This document shows, one piece after another, positions 47,481 to 59,276 of a stretch of DNA of 64,000 bases. Below the pieces are notes generated by a model. That model had not been told where the DNA came from. It did no database searches and saw nothing but the letters and a program-made list of their open reading frames with translations. Position 1 is the stretch's first letter; each line of letters starts with the position of its first letter. Position numbers and translations under genes: made by a program. The stretch spans positions 23,369,864 through 23,433,863 of the forward strand of contig JBCFYV010000100.1 of NCBI GenBank assembly GCA_039000515.1, written 5' to 3'. The stretch is from Timema cristinae (Eukaryota > Arthropoda > Insecta > Phasmatodea > Timematidae).

Positions 47481-47914
47481 AAAATTAAGTCACTAACAAA
47501 TATGGGGTTAGAAGTAAATTTTAATGGTGAAATTGTACAGTTCATATGAATTATGGCTGTCTATATAAAATATTTTTATTTAATCAATTGAATTTCTACC
47601 AAAACACAGTTTAAGAAATTACGGAAGTATGTCGAGACAGTTGTGATACAATCCATTGTGTTTCTATTGCTTATTTTACAAGCTATATAAGATGTTGGAA
47701 AGCCTGAGGTAGCCCGATATATGACCTTTCAACAATAAACCCTGATCAAGGGGAAGATCTCATCCACAAATACAAGATCATTATGTGAATAAAGACTAGA
47801 AGTTTATTAACCGTCTGAGACACTCTTTCATTAGAATGAGAAAGTTTTATTTTGTAATAATTATAGATTAGATTATGATTTATTTATTCTTAGTCACACT
47901 CCCTAGCTTGTTTT

Positions 47915-48160
47915 TTTTTTTTTTTTTTTACCGTGTCTACCTTTTGAACTAAGGGTGCCGGGCTTGATTGCCAGTCTGGCCAAAAACATAAATCTTTGCT
48001 GAAATGTGAATTTCCCCTTTCACAACGATGAATTGATGTCCGGGGGAGGGATGTTGTGTCGGTTCTATATTTAAGTTAGTTTTTAAGTCGTGTCCTGATA
48101 TTATCAGTCAGTCCGGAAAGTGTACGTACCTCAAACAAACAAAAAAAATTTCAATCTGGC
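47915..48160 (+). mobile_element. SINE-C (tRNA-headed)
   Basis: GGGTGCCGGGCTTGATTGCC, TGTGAATTTCCCCTTTCACA ACGATGAA and TCAGTCCGGAAAGTGTACGT with a CAAACAAACAAA end; matches the minus-strand copy at 34180. Confidence 0.6.
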
Positions 48161-48191
48161 TACTTATCACCTCATTCCACTTTTTTTTTTT

Positions 48192-48390
48192 GTGCACCAC
48201 GTATTACAACCAGTTAGGGCTGTTAAAATAACGAGCTAGGTATAATTTAGAGCTAATGTGCCCACATTTGCGTTTAGCAAGAGTGATAAACCATTAAAGA
48301 TAGACACTCAAAGTACACCTGGTTAAGATTTGAACCCATATTCCCCCGTCGATTTCCAAAGTGATGCTTTAGAGTTAGACCATAGTATGT
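48192..48390 (-). mobile_element. SINE-B, degenerate
   Basis: TGTGCACCACGTATTACAAC, GTGCCCACATTTGCGTTTAG and GATTTGAACCCATATTCCCC. Confidence 0.55.
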
Positions 48391-48517
48391 TGCATGTTCA
48401 TGTGAATATTAATTGATAAATCTGTTTTTATAAATGATGATTATAAAACATGCACGTTCTGAACCAACGGATTATATCAGTACACGAATTATGAACTTAC
48501 TTAGCTCTCACCAGCAT

Positions 48518-48660
48518 CAATGGGCACGCGGACTGAGTGTCAAGTCTGCCTTCTATTCTGATTTGCTGGTGACAAGGAAGTCCGGCTTCAAACTCCAGCT
48601 GGATGTAATTTAAGGCCGTTGGTTTTCCTAAATGGTTTCTCACTTGGTTACGTGGGATTG
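48518..48660 (+). mobile_element. SINE-B 5' part, degenerate
   Basis: CATCAATGGGCACGCGGACT head-like, CGGCTTCAAACTCCAGCTGG, TTTTCCTAAATGGTTTCTCAC; then lost. Confidence 0.5.
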
Positions 48661-49259
48661 CGATTGGTGAGATTTTCAGCCACCAAAGATAATGTCGTGG
48701 TATTTGTGTTCATCACATTCTTATCTGTAAAACAAACCACGTTTCAATACGGATTATATTTTGTAACATTATTTTGAACAAGGACCTGAAATTGAATCGT
48801 GGTAATGCACTAATAACTTACTGATATGCCTAATTTCTATGCTTTCTTTTACACTAACCTAATCTAAGCTAACTTAAGCTCAAACTTAAATTAGATATTA
48901 TAAGAGTTTATGGTGGAAAATTCTTGCGCTAGTTACAAGAAAAACAAGAACATTCAAGATATCAGAGCATCACTTTTAGGTAATCAAACACTCTATATAT
49001 AAACGACATGCAGGAATGTGGCTGCAAATCCCATTATATTATTATGGTTGAATTCAAATACTACAGAAAAAAGGCCTGATTGCAAATCCCACACTACCTT
49101 TCATTTTACCTCCATTCAATGCGGGTACTTTATGTATAAGCTTACCTTCCTCATCACCACCCAACCTTCTTAAAATGAGAATAGCCTCAAATTGGTGGTA
49201 AAACGGGGTGGGGGGAAAACCAACTAAACATTAGAAGATAATATAATATACACCGTCAA

Positions 49260-49335
49260 TTAATGTTTCAGACATGCTGGGAATTAAACTCGGGACATCT
49301 ACTAAGTAGACACTCGCGCAACGACTGAGCTCAAG
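49260..49335 (-). mobile_element. tRNA-like SINE head remnant
   Basis: Minus strand has GAGCTCAGTCGTTGCGCGAG (A-box-like) and GAGTTTAATTCCC (B-box-like). Confidence 0.4.
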
Positions 49336-49365
49336 ATGAGAGGGAAGGGATTCTGATTTAAGATA

Positions 49366-50150
49366 TGTTTTTTGGCAGTATTTATGGCAAAAATATTTGT
49401 AAGCAAAATAAACCAAATGTTGCTCAAAATTAAATTACCCTTAAAATAATGTATTTAAAAAAATCACAATATATTTCTTATGTTTCGTGTACATTGGTTT
49501 CCATACCAATTTTAAACATAATGGTTGAGCCTGTTTTCAAAAATCTCAAATATAGAGCTTAATTTTCTTCACATAATACTCTCAACAGTGTTGTTTAATA
49601 TCTCTCAAGGGTGTCCTGTAATTTAATGAAAACTTTTCTTCTTCATTTAAAAAGTTTTCATCGAATATCACTATGCACTTGACAAATATTATTATTATTT
49701 ATTATTATTATATTATTATTATTATTTGCACCGCGTCTTACTACCCGTTCGGGTTATACGCACTTACGCTAATGTGTAATGGTAGGGTGATTGTGAGATA
49801 AAAAGGAGGACCTACAGTTTTACGGGGTATCCGAACCACGGTGGAGGGCTGGCATTCCACACATTCACAAGTTGTGATTAATACACGACTTGTCAGAGGT
49901 GAAGGAAGGGTTTGGTAATCAGATAAGTCTGTGCCGGGACCGAGGATTGAACCCCGGACACCTAGCACAGAGGTCCGACACCTTACCCCTGGACCACCAG
50001 TTCACCCTGATAGTCAACAACTGTTGATATCAACATGGGAAGAAAATTAAACTCTATGTTTCTATTCAAGCAATAGCATCTTTTATTTTTGATTGGAAAA
50101 AATGTATTTGTTTTGAAAACTATAAAATACATTTAACTTATCTCGCGTTT
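49366..50150. mobile_element. Palindromic repeat E, copy 3, split by SINE-A
   Basis: GGCAGTATTTATGGCAAAAA, TCTCTCAAGGGTGTCCTGTA and, after the SINE, TCAACAACTGTTGATATCAA plus GAAGAAAATTAAACTCTATG. Confidence 0.7.
49686..50006 (-). mobile_element. SINE-A inside repeat E
   Basis: Full-length inverse copy, TATTTGCACCGCGTCTTACT to GGACCACCAGTTCACC. Confidence 0.9.
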
Positions 50151-50199
50151 CCTTCAACTGAATCGACCATTCTAGTTTATGCCACTCTACAAGACTGAC

Positions 50200-50460
50200 G
50201 CAAGAACTTGAGTGACGTTATTTATCAGTGATTTGCGAGGGCTATTTTTGCAGCGGTTGCATGATGGAGCAAAGAGACGTCACGAAAGAAAGTGCGTTGC
50301 AAACCGCACAGTGTTCCTCATCAAGCCACGTCCCAGTACTGCGAAATAGTTGCGACAATTGGCGAACTAACACAACTTCTCGCGCGCTTTGGTCGCTGGA
50401 ACTGATAACAATTTCAACTTTGTTTGTCACGTCAATTCCTCGATTATGGTAAAAAACCAA
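50200..50460. other. CpG-rich unrecognised segment, open on both strands
   Basis: Frames of 74 (+, 50228-50452) and 72 (-, 50242-50460) codons overlap. CpG is dense compared with the flanks (GCGCGCTTT, GACGTCACGAAAG). No known domain; a small exon or regulatory element is possible. Confidence 0.25.
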
Positions 50461-50555
50461 AATTATGAATGGCTGGTAAAACTTGCAGGTTTAGTCACAT
50501 GCTTGGAACTATGTCTATTAGGAAATACTTTTTTGTTTGGTTTTTTATGCTTTTA

Positions 50556-50953
50556 TTAAGTGGGATGCTATTAAGCGTGAATTTAGGGCAGTATTTTTGA
50601 AGTTTTTTATAGCATAAACATTTGTTGACCAAAATAAATCAAATATTTCTTCTATTGACACATAGAGTTTAGTTTTATGTACATGATAATCAGTGGTTCT
50701 TGAATATCTGCCAAGGGTTTTCTGGAACGTTGTGAGATTTTCTCTTGATTTAAAATGTTTGTCACCAAATGCTATTGTGCTCATGACAGATATTCAAGAA
50801 GATCTGTTGAGATTAGCATGTGCATAAAACGAAACTCTTCTGTTTCTATAGAAAAAATATTTGATTTAGTTTGTCCAAAAACTGTTTATGCTATAAAAAC
50901 TGCAAAATTAATGCACTAAACTCGATCTCACTAGCACTCTACCTTAAGGTGGT
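50556..50953. mobile_element. Palindromic repeat E, copy 4
   Basis: GTATTTTTGAAGTTTTTTAT, CTGCCAAGGGTTTTCTGGAA, ATATTCAAGAAGATCTGTTG; ends ACTCTACCTTAAGGT shared with copy 5. Confidence 0.7.
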
Positions 50954-51306
50954 AATGTAAGCTGACTGAGTTAAGGATAATATTTTTCCGTATTTATATC
51001 AAAATTTATTTTGGTCAAAGTAAATTAAATATTTCTTCAACACAAATATAGAGTTTAATTTTTCTTCACATGGTAACCTCAACAGTTGTTGAATATCTGT
51101 CAAGGGTGTCCTGGAATTTAATGACAACTTTTTCTCTTGATTTAAAAAGTTTATCATCTGATGCCACAATGATATCACAATGTGAAGAAAATTAAACTCC
51201 ATGTTTCTATTGAAGTAATATTCTATTTATTTTGGCCAAAAAAGGTTTAGCTATAAAAACTGCAAAAACACTGCTTGTAACTCGTGTTCCATACTCTTCT
51301 ACCTTA
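50943..51306. mobile_element. Palindromic repeat E, copy 5
   Basis: Starts CCTTAAGGTGGTAATG, contains TCAACAGTTGTTGAATATCT GTCAAGGGTGTCC, ends CTCTTCTACCTTAAA. Directly abuts copy 4. Confidence 0.72.
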
Positions 51307-51351
51307 AACACAGTCAAACAACACAAATCTACTCTTATTTAAACAGCACTA

Positions 51352-51560
51352 TGTTTCCGTGGCTAGCCACATCGGTGGGTAGGCGGGCAAAGGCGTTAAC
51401 TCATCTGGTCTGGTTCACTAGTGTTGAAAGGGTTTGGGTTAGATTTAAACCAGATGTACTTAAGGTGATTTTAATCAATTTGTTACGCTCCTCTTCCATA
51501 CAAATGCGGGTACATTACCCTTTAAATTCTACCTCCCTCTACCTATAAAACTATCGTAGA
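51352..51560 (+). mobile_element. SINE-B, degenerate
   Basis: ACATCGGTGGGTAGGCGGGC head-like, CTCTTCCATACAAATGCGGG TACATT body; tail lost. Confidence 0.5.
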
Positions 51561-51588
51561 TATACCGATAACTCTTTTATTTTATTTA

Positions 51589-51838
51589 GCACCGCGTCTT
51601 ACTACCCGTTCAGGTTATACACTAAATTACTAATTACGCTTATGGGTTAGGAATTGGTAAGGCTGAATTTAAATGAAATGAACACGCATTTGCGTGAAGA
51701 GAGTGTGGATAACCATTTATTAACCCCCCCCCCCCCCCAGTTTATCCGACTAAGATTTGAACCTCAATCTCCCCATCCTCGGCAGTCTAGCTCAACACTA
51801 AACTGGCGCGTTAACTATCTACGCCACTGAGGTGGGTA
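51589..51838 (-). mobile_element. SINE-B'
   Basis: Inverse copy, AGCACCGCGTCTTACTACCC to TAACTATCTACGCCACTGAG; a run of 13 C replaces part of the body at about 51725. Confidence 0.85.
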
Positions 51839-51944
51839 CTGATAGATCGAATGTGTAGTAAGATGTGAAGTATAACAAAAAAAAAAGTGGTATGATCCAA
51901 TCGTACAAATTACTCATAATAGTCATGCTACGTCCTCATATAAA

Positions 51945-52250
51945 GATAAATTATTGTAATCGTGAAGATTTTAAGCCTTGAGGTTATGATGAATCTTTAC
52001 GTTTTATATAAATCCAACCCCCCCCCCCTCCCCCAAAATAATAATTGAATTTTACAGTTTGACTGTCCCATGTCCGTCTGTCTGTGCCTGGCCACAAATC
52101 AAAAACAGTTTGATAGATTTTGCTAAAACTTGATATTTAGATGTTATACCTCAGTTTTTTCTTATTTTGACCCTAGCCCTTAAATAAAAAGTAGCTTAGT
52201 TATGAGTGATTTTTTTCAAAATGATTTAACGATTTGTTTAAAATGGAAAT
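51945..52250 (+). repeat. Unclassified repeat D, fragment
   Basis: GAGGTTATGATGAATCTTTA CG, a C run, then GTCCGTCTGTCTGTGCC and ATAGATTTTGCTAAAACTTG, in the same order as at 30262. Confidence 0.55.
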
Positions 52251-52972
52251 CAGTGAGTGTTTGACTAGATAAAAACGCTCTATACTTATTTTTTTTGTAA
52301 GTAATTGTTTAAGGTTAGTTTACTTAAGAATGATGTTTGAAAGTTTGAAATAATTTGAAAACATATCAGACAATTTTGTTTGAAGTGGATTTTTGGGAAA
52401 GTGTTTGACATGGCAAATAAAAATATATATTAATTTTTTTCAAGAAATAATTTGTTAAAAGATAGTTTACTAATAACATGTTATCACAAATTGGAAAAAA
52501 AAAATTGAAATATTTGGTTTGAAAATGGTATTTGATAAGTTTTTAACAATAAAAATAATTTTATTTTTTCCTTTAGTAAAATTATTTACAGGAATAGTAG
52601 TTTAGTGAAGACTCGTTTTTGAAAAATTTGAGATTTTTTAAAACAAACTCAACAATTTTGTTTAAAATTGGTATGGGAACCCATTTACATTAGAAATAAT
52701 AAGATAGTTTTATTTATAGAATAAAATATTTTAAGGGTAGTTTACTTATGATGAATTTTTTGTTTCTAAAGTGGCTTTTAAGATCAAATTAAAAGGTTAT
52801 TCAAAGTATTTTAACTATAGCTAAGAATGTGTTTTGATTTTTAAAAAAATATATAATTTAGATTGTTTATAAATAACTGATTTTGAAGAAAAAAATAAAG
52901 TTGTTAAAAAAATTTTTTTAAACTTATCTACGAAGAAGTGACTATTGTGATTAACAATATGACCAGCTTTAC
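52251..52972. other. Very AT-rich stretch without a recognised gene
   Basis: Repeated short phrases such as AGTTTACTTA(AT)GAATGATG and AACAATTTTGTTT point to an old tandem-like repeat; nothing codes. Confidence 0.45.
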
Positions 52973-52973
52973 C

Positions 52974-54186
52974 GCTTCAGTGGCTGAATGGTCTAAGTTG
53001 TCAATCTCGTGTGGAATTGTCATAATAATGATGGGAAGATCGGGGTTCAAATCCCGGGTGGGTCTACTTAGGATGGTTTTTCCTAGGGGTCTATAAGCTT
53101 GGATTTTTCATTGTTGTACTCGAGTAGAGTATTTAAAAATTGCTCCTGAGCTCGAGTCGAGTTCGATTATATTCACAACTTAATATTTTAAAAGTTTATA
53201 TTTGTTTATTTTAAAAATAAATAGTATATTTAAATGTCACCAGTCAAAACAAACATAAAATGTAAACACCATATTTTGTAAATGTAGAGTATTAAAAATT
53301 GATTAAAAAATATTGTTCTTTAAATAAAAATGACATTATTTTTTTAAATCATAATTAATGATTTTGAAAAAAGTTGAAAAAAATAGAAAATTTGTTTTTT
53401 AAATTAGAAATAACAATTTAAAAATGTGATTTGAGAACAAGAACAGCACTCAAATAAAAATATGATAGAAAATATAATCAATATAGTTTCAACACTCATG
53501 TTTTTAAATACATTAAAATAATACTATTACGAAAAAAAGTTCATATAATCAAGGTTTAATGAGCTATTAGTAACTAATGCTAGTTTTGTATTTGAATGCA
53601 TTAATACAAGTTTTAAATATTTTAAATTTTAAAACATTTAATATAATATATTCTCATTGTAAATTTTTAATTCAACTGAAATTATAACTTTAGAAAGCAA
53701 TCATGTAAAAATAGTGAAATTATTGATTTTTCAAATATTAAGTCAATGTAACTTCAATCAAGGATAGCTCAAAATTGATGACTATATTGAATTTGACTGA
53801 TCAAAAGTAGTTTTATAGCTCTCTTAAGTTATTTATATGAAATGTAATACTTAAAAAAAATTTAAGTTACCGATTGCTTTTATAAGTGAAACTGCCCATT
53901 CCATCTAAATTAAACAACTATTGCGTTTTAAAAATTAATTTGTACGTACATCATAGGGAAATCTAAAATGAGAGCCTACAAAACTTTCTATCACGATCTC
54001 AAGCTTTTATAATGAACTTGGCTCGACGCTCGACATACAATACTCGCACAGTCCTAGTTTTTCCTAAATGGTTTCCCACTCTCCTTCCACACAAATGCTG
54101 GTAGATTATCTCTGAAATACTTCCTTCCTCATTCCCACCCAATTAGAGTAATTATCATGTGTATAACCTAGATAGTAAGACGCAGG
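52974..54186 (+). mobile_element. SINE-B split by a 972-bp insertion
   Basis: Head CGCTTCAGTGGCTGAATGGT CTAAG and B box GGGTTCAAATCCC to GGATGGTTTTTCCTA; resumes TTTTTCCTAAATGGTTTCCC to the tail CTAGATAGTAAGACGCAGGG. Confidence 0.85.
53086..54057. mobile_element. AT-rich insertion in SINE-B, possible hAT-like non-autonomous element
   Basis: Flanked by TTTTTCCTA at 53077-53085 and 54058-54066. Left end GGGGTCTATAAGCTTGG, right end CTCGCACAGTCCTAG; CTCGAGTCGAGTTCG on the left and GGCTCGACGCTCGACAT on the right are loosely inverted. No coding. An 8-9 bp duplication would suit a hAT, but the TIR is poor. Confidence 0.55.
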
Positions 54187-54471
54187 GATTGAAAAAATAT
54201 GAAAGATTGGATATTTTTAATAGTTTACTGGAATTAAAGTTTTGATAATTTTGCTCTAAGCTATTTTACACTATATGAGAAAGTTTGCCCGAGTGTGTCT
54301 GACCAATTATTGCAATAAATAATAAATACGTAAATTTGTAATCATTGTGTATCTAAACTATTTTCGTGTCCAACCTCAAACTGAAAAGTCAGATTGATTT
54401 ATTTCGAGAATAAACGATCCAAGATAAACATTGATTAATACTTTTTTTTTAAATTACAATCCAAGACCCGC

Positions 54472-54714
54472 CTCGGTGGCGTAGTTGGCTAACGCGCTTG
54501 TCGTGTTTAGCTCGACTGCTGAGGACGGGGAGATCGAGGTTCGAATCTCGGTCGGGTGAACAGGGGGGGGGGGGGTCCTAAATAGTTTTCCACTCTCCCT
54601 CCACGCAAATGCGGCTTCACTTCCTATAATTCAATCTTCCCCATTCCTAATCTATTAGCGTAATTAGTACTTAAAGCGTATAACCCGAACGGGTAGTAAG
54701 ACGTGCTGCTATAT
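54472..54714 (+). mobile_element. SINE-B' just upstream of the receptor exon
   Basis: GCCTCGGTGGCGTAGTTGGC TAACGCGC head, B box GAGGTTCGAATCTC, a run of G at 54563, tail AACCCGAACGGGTAGTAAGA CG followed by a TA-rich run to 54762. Confidence 0.9.
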
Positions 54715-54805
54715 ATATATAATATATATATAAATATATATATAAATATATATATATATACTACATAATCCAAACAGCACAAGATGAACATTGTTTTATT
54801 TACAG

Positions 54806-54981
54806 GTTGAGCGTGCCATGATGAACTGCTACCTCCATCTTCCCCTAGTTTCCTTGCTGACGAGCACGTCATGTGGCGCTTCCAAGCGGATTATCTCAAC
54901 TACACTGGGGACATCATGGTAGGGGCGCTGTTCCCCATCCACCGGAAAGGTTCCAACGGCACTGAGTGCGGCAGAATACAG
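54806..54981 (+). CDS. mtt: mangetout/mXR-like class C GPCR, exon a (start of ligand-binding domain)
   Basis: This exon encodes the beginning of the extracellular Venus flytrap domain of a metabotropic-glutamate-receptor-like membrane receptor. The frame ends GDIMVGALFPIHRKG followed by NGTECGRIQ, the strand-1/loop block typical of the mGluR family. It has N-glycosylation sequons NYT and NGT and the conserved Cys after the loop. The acceptor is TTTATTTACAG at 54805. In the receptor frame a TGA lies at 54808-54810, directly after this AG, so the true acceptor is probably the next AG (54810-54811), giving a 170-bp exon from 54812; otherwise translation would start at Met 54871 without a signal peptide. 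The donor is CAG|GTGCTT, a weak match. The exon ends in phase 0 and joins cleanly to the exon at 59277. The signal-peptide exon must lie upstream and was not found. Family assignment is strong; the subtype rests on the next exon. Confidence 0.85.
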
Positions 54982-55273
54982 GTGCTTACCATCCTCTCGT
55001 TTGAACTTTAACTTTCAACTTTGTAAATTAATCGAGGGGGGGGGGGGGAATGGGTTTTCGGTGGTTTAATGAGCTTTTGTTGTAAATGTGACGGAATTTC
55101 GCTGGAACTGCTCGGTGATTTGGAAAATAAATGCTTTTGTGTGTGTGTGTTAACGTTTAAAGGGAACATCTCTTATGCCATACTTCCGGTATGAAATGTA
55201 TTTTAAATATTTTCAAGAAAATATTTATTGTTAAATATGACATGAAATTAAATTTTAACAAACTAATTTTTCT

Positions 55274-55485
55274 TAGCACCACGTCTTACTACCCGTTCGG
55301 GTTATAAGACTATGTACTAATTACATTAATGTGCTATGTATTAGGAAGGTTGAATTTAGAGGAATTGTATCCACATTCACGTGGAGGGATTAGTGTAAAA
55401 CCATTTAGGGAAAAGCACCCTCAGAACACCCAATTGGGATTGAAGCTTTATCTCCGCGTCATCGGCAGTGTAGTCTACTGTGAGA
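55274..55485 (-). mobile_element. SINE-B in mtt intron
   Basis: AGCACCACGTCTTACTACCC to CGGCAGTGTAGTCTACTGTG; head truncated. Confidence 0.83.
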
Positions 55486-55671
55486 TTTATTGCGCTCATT
55501 CTGTATATATTAAGACCTATATAATATGTCCGTTAAAATGGTGATCGTTTAGTGTAAATATTGATGATTAATCTTTTATTACGTATAATTGTAAAAGATC
55601 ATTTCACCGTTGATTTAAAAAGTAATTACACCCTTAACAAAGGACACTTGATTAATAGGCCTAAATTATAA

Positions 55672-56140
55672 TCTATACTTATAAAATAAATGTCCTGATT
55701 TTGACTGACTGATTCATCATCGCCGAGCGCAAACTATCAAGGTTACAAGCATGAAATTCGGACTGTATATTCATTTTGTTATGTAGGCACCCACTAAGAA
55801 AGGATTTTAGAAAATTCCACCCCAAAGGGGTCAAAATAGGGGATGATAATATGTAAAGAAAGTCCGTCATTTTGAAAGTTACATAAACAAAATTTTGTAT
55901 TTCTTTTATTGACGTAAAACAAATAAATACGTGTTCAGAATTTTGGAAATTTTATTTAATAAGGGATGAAAAAGGGGGTGAAAGTTTGTATCGGACTTGC
56001 ATTATTTTTGATCTGAGGTCAAGTTATGGTCATCAACGTAACGTAATATTTTAAATTAATCTGTAAATACATATGTATATTTTGGTATTTGTATATAATC
56101 AACTTCCACGCGAGCAAAGCCGCGGGCAACAGCTATCTAG
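55672..56140 (+). mobile_element. Non-autonomous Helitron
   Basis: Starts TCTATACTTATAAAATAAAT after A and ends with hairpin CGCGAGC-AAA-GCCGCG (one bulged base), then GGGCAACAGCTATCTAG before T. The 5' TC, the hairpin close to the 3' end, CTAG, and A/T insertion are the Helitron hallmarks. No Rep/helicase is encoded. Confidence 0.9.
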
Positions 56141-57054
56141 TATGAATATAAACTTGACTCCTACTACAGTTTCAAAAAATGATTGATGCTACATTTGGAA
56201 ACAAAGCCTTCCCACAATCATTGCAACACAAGCGTCTACAATTTTCACCCGTGCCTGCTATATTTTAACCAAGAGGGTCTGGTTTAATCACACCAGCCCT
56301 ATTAAAAATATCTAATTTGGACCGCGTCTTGCCGGTCATTACATCCCTACTCTTCTATATAACTTGTTTGAATTTGCACCAATGAGAAAGTGACTAATTC
56401 AAACTCTGAAGAAGGTACTCGAAGCTTCTTTATTCCTTCCTCCTGTCAGTTAGGCATCTTGATGACCATCCACAGAAAAAGGAAACAAATTAACTGTTTA
56501 TTCCTGAATATTTAAACACTTCCGACAAATGTCCCTCTCAGAGTTACGTCTTAGAGACCACGCGGCCAACGAAGCGGGTAGTGACAAACGAAGTCATTAA
56601 CGTATTGTTCGTTCTGTAAGGATAAATTAATACAACTCATACCTAGTCCGAAACCTTAAAAGTCCGTAGCATTCATATCTATTGAGATAGGGGTATTAGG
56701 CTCGATTCCCTGCATGGTACTGTTCTTTAGCACCCCCATTCGGGTTATATACACCCTTGGTACTTTCATAACTAAATATTCCTTGATTATATTGTAAGAT
56801 TCTTAGATTAAATTAGAAAAACTACCATATACGTATTTATAAATTATCTATTCGCATTACGTATTAAAAACACATGTCCATACATGTCATTAATAAACCA
56901 GATAAATACACACACAAAATCTTAAAGCAAATTGGAATAAATGTGATTTTTTTTAAAGTTAATATATTTACTTGAAGATATTTTTATGAAAAAAAAACTT
57001 AATTTTTATAAAGGTTTAAACCATATAATTTGAGAATAGTTTGAAATCATACAC

Positions 57055-57200
57055 CGCTGAATCACGGGTCACACGGGCTAAGGCGTTGGTCGGGAAGGGT
57101 ACATTGATTACAGTTTTTCGTGTATTATTTTTCCCTTTGGTTTTCTTATCCTCTCTTCACATAAATGGGGGGGGGGGGTCTCTTCCTCAAAACCTTATTC
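57055..57200 (+). mobile_element. SINE-B, degenerate
   Basis: CGCTGAATCACGGGTCACAC GGGCTAAGGCG head, TTATCCTCTCTTCACATAAA, then a G run. Confidence 0.5.
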
Positions 57201-57432
57201 TTAGTCCCTAATCAAAAATAAGCTGCAAATAACCATAATGTTGAATGTATTTTTTATGTTAATCTTACACACTTGTTCTTGAAAACAAGTGTCCAATCAA
57301 AATGTACCCTTCGTTGATCCTGAAAGGTAGTATGTTTTCTATCCTTGGTCCCACTGTGGTACAGCTTAGTTACAAGATCTGGTCTTAGTATGATCACTAT
57401 CAATATTATTATTTTATATTTTTATTTATTTG

Positions 57433-57725
57433 AGGTATTTAACGTGCACTTTCTGAACTGACTGATTATATCAGTACACGAGAATTTCTATGGGCGAGAG
57501 CGAAAGGGCCTACCAATTTATCTGGAAGAGGTATTTTCACATACCTTCCAGGGTTCTTTTACAAGCATCAATTGACATGGGACCAGCGGCTTTAGTTCCC
57601 CTACGAAGAAAGTTGTGCTACGGATTGTTATTGCTCAAGAAAAATCCATCAATCCCGGCTGGGTTTGAACCCGTGTACATCGGGTCCTAAGGCAAACGCT
57701 TTATACTAACACTCTAACTAAGATT
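57433..57725 (-). mobile_element. SINE-C-like element
   Basis: GAGGTATTTAACGTGCACTT TCTGAACTGACTGA at the left, and tRNA-like GGCTGGGTTTGAACCC at about 57657-57672, orientation minus. Confidence 0.5.
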
Positions 57726-58643
57726 GCTACATTTCAGGGTGAACTGTTTGAATTAGAGGTGAAAGCAATCTTGTCCAATGGGAAGATCTTCAGAAATTAT
57801 TTATTTACCATCCCATTCATGTGACTGAGTGCTAAGGAAAACTGAATACTTTCCTTCCACTATTGTTGGATGTTTGGTATTAAGTGTGTTGCCTTAGGTT
57901 AAATTAGTTTTTTAATAAATCTAATAACTCTATATATATAGTGCCATGTGTTTTGTCATCTGACCACAGGTTCTTAAACTTCTTTTATTTGCAACCCTTT
58001 TCCATAAGACAAAATTATTAGCGACTCTGAGCAGTAATGGCTGAGTTTTTTAAATACTTTAGTGTCATTTACTAAACAGTTTTATGTATAAAATGGGAAA
58101 AAGATAATTAATATATTTGTCGAATAAAAAGAGGAACATATAATTATAATTAATATTATTAATTACATTTTTATAAATATCAAACTTAACGTAAAATGCA
58201 GAAAAAATAAGAAATTTATAAAAGTTAACCGTTACAAATAATAAGTAATAATCATATAACTCATAAGATGGAATAACTTGTTTTTTTTATCAAAAACAAA
58301 ACAATAAAGCTATCTTCTATCAATGGAAGCCATTAGTTTAACTAAATGACCATACGAATGATTATTAAAATTGTGTTGCTGTAATCATGTCGGATGACTA
58401 TTATTCTCAACTAGCAGAAGTACTCGGCATTGCCAGTGGTAAACACGCTATGTACTGCGTGATTACCCTTGGCAACGCTTTTATTTGCTTAAACAGACAG
58501 CAAAAAAAAAAATCTTTCGATACAATTTTAAATAATTTTTAAAAATATTCAAATTTTAAAATTCTTGCTTTGAGGTGTACATGCTATTCTTGCACAAGCG
58601 CTACTATTTTTTAAGTTTCAGCCCTCTGCGTGTAAATATAATA

Positions 58644-58679
<36 letters not shown>

Positions 58680-59276
58680 ATAACGCTCATGACAAACAGA
58701 CAAACTCTTTATTTTATTAATTTAGATAAACTAAACAAACATATAGATACATTTGGTAATGTATTGTAATTTCAATAGTTCTATAGTCAATATTTATTTG
58801 TCTGATGTTTAGCAATGTTTTCCGTGACTGCCAGGATGTTTTAATCCGTGACTCACAGTTATAGAACCTTTCATCTAGATTCAAGTTATTAAGCTCTAAT
58901 CTCACACCTCTAGTGATCTACTAATCATTTTCACCTCTCCTACTTTTGAACCACGGGATGAAAACATTTTTAACCCCGTCCATATATGATCCAAGATGTT
59001 TTGTTTACGATCTCAACCATTGTTTATATCTTGGGTATCTAACTTGCCTTTTCTAGATCAATTGGATATGACTGACAAACTAACTTGATTTAATAAAGGA
59101 CACAGCAACCAATCTCCCAGATGTTAAACCGTTAATGTGAAATATGAATCTCTGATTTCATCAACGATAAATAATACTGATTGAGCTAAGCTATGAATTA
59201 TTTAGAGAATGATCAAGGTGCTTGATATATTTTTAAAACTCTGCTTTCAATCATTCTTTGGTCTGCTTTGCTTCAG

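Larger units (their letters stand above)
54982..59276 (+). other. mtt intron between exons a and b
   Basis: The intron contains a GT microsatellite (about 55138-55150), a SINE-B copy, a Helitron at 55672-56140, a degenerate SINE-B near 57055, a run of G at about 57167, a tRNA-like segment at about 57650-57720, an AT dinucleotide run at about 58651-58677 and a SINE-C fragment at about 59090-59200. The rest is AT-rich with no recognisable coding sequence. Confidence 0.7.

Noticed and set aside
54624..54872. 82-codon minus-strand frame over receptor exon a
   Set aside because: It runs through a TA microsatellite and SINE-B' and is antisense to a well-supported exon.
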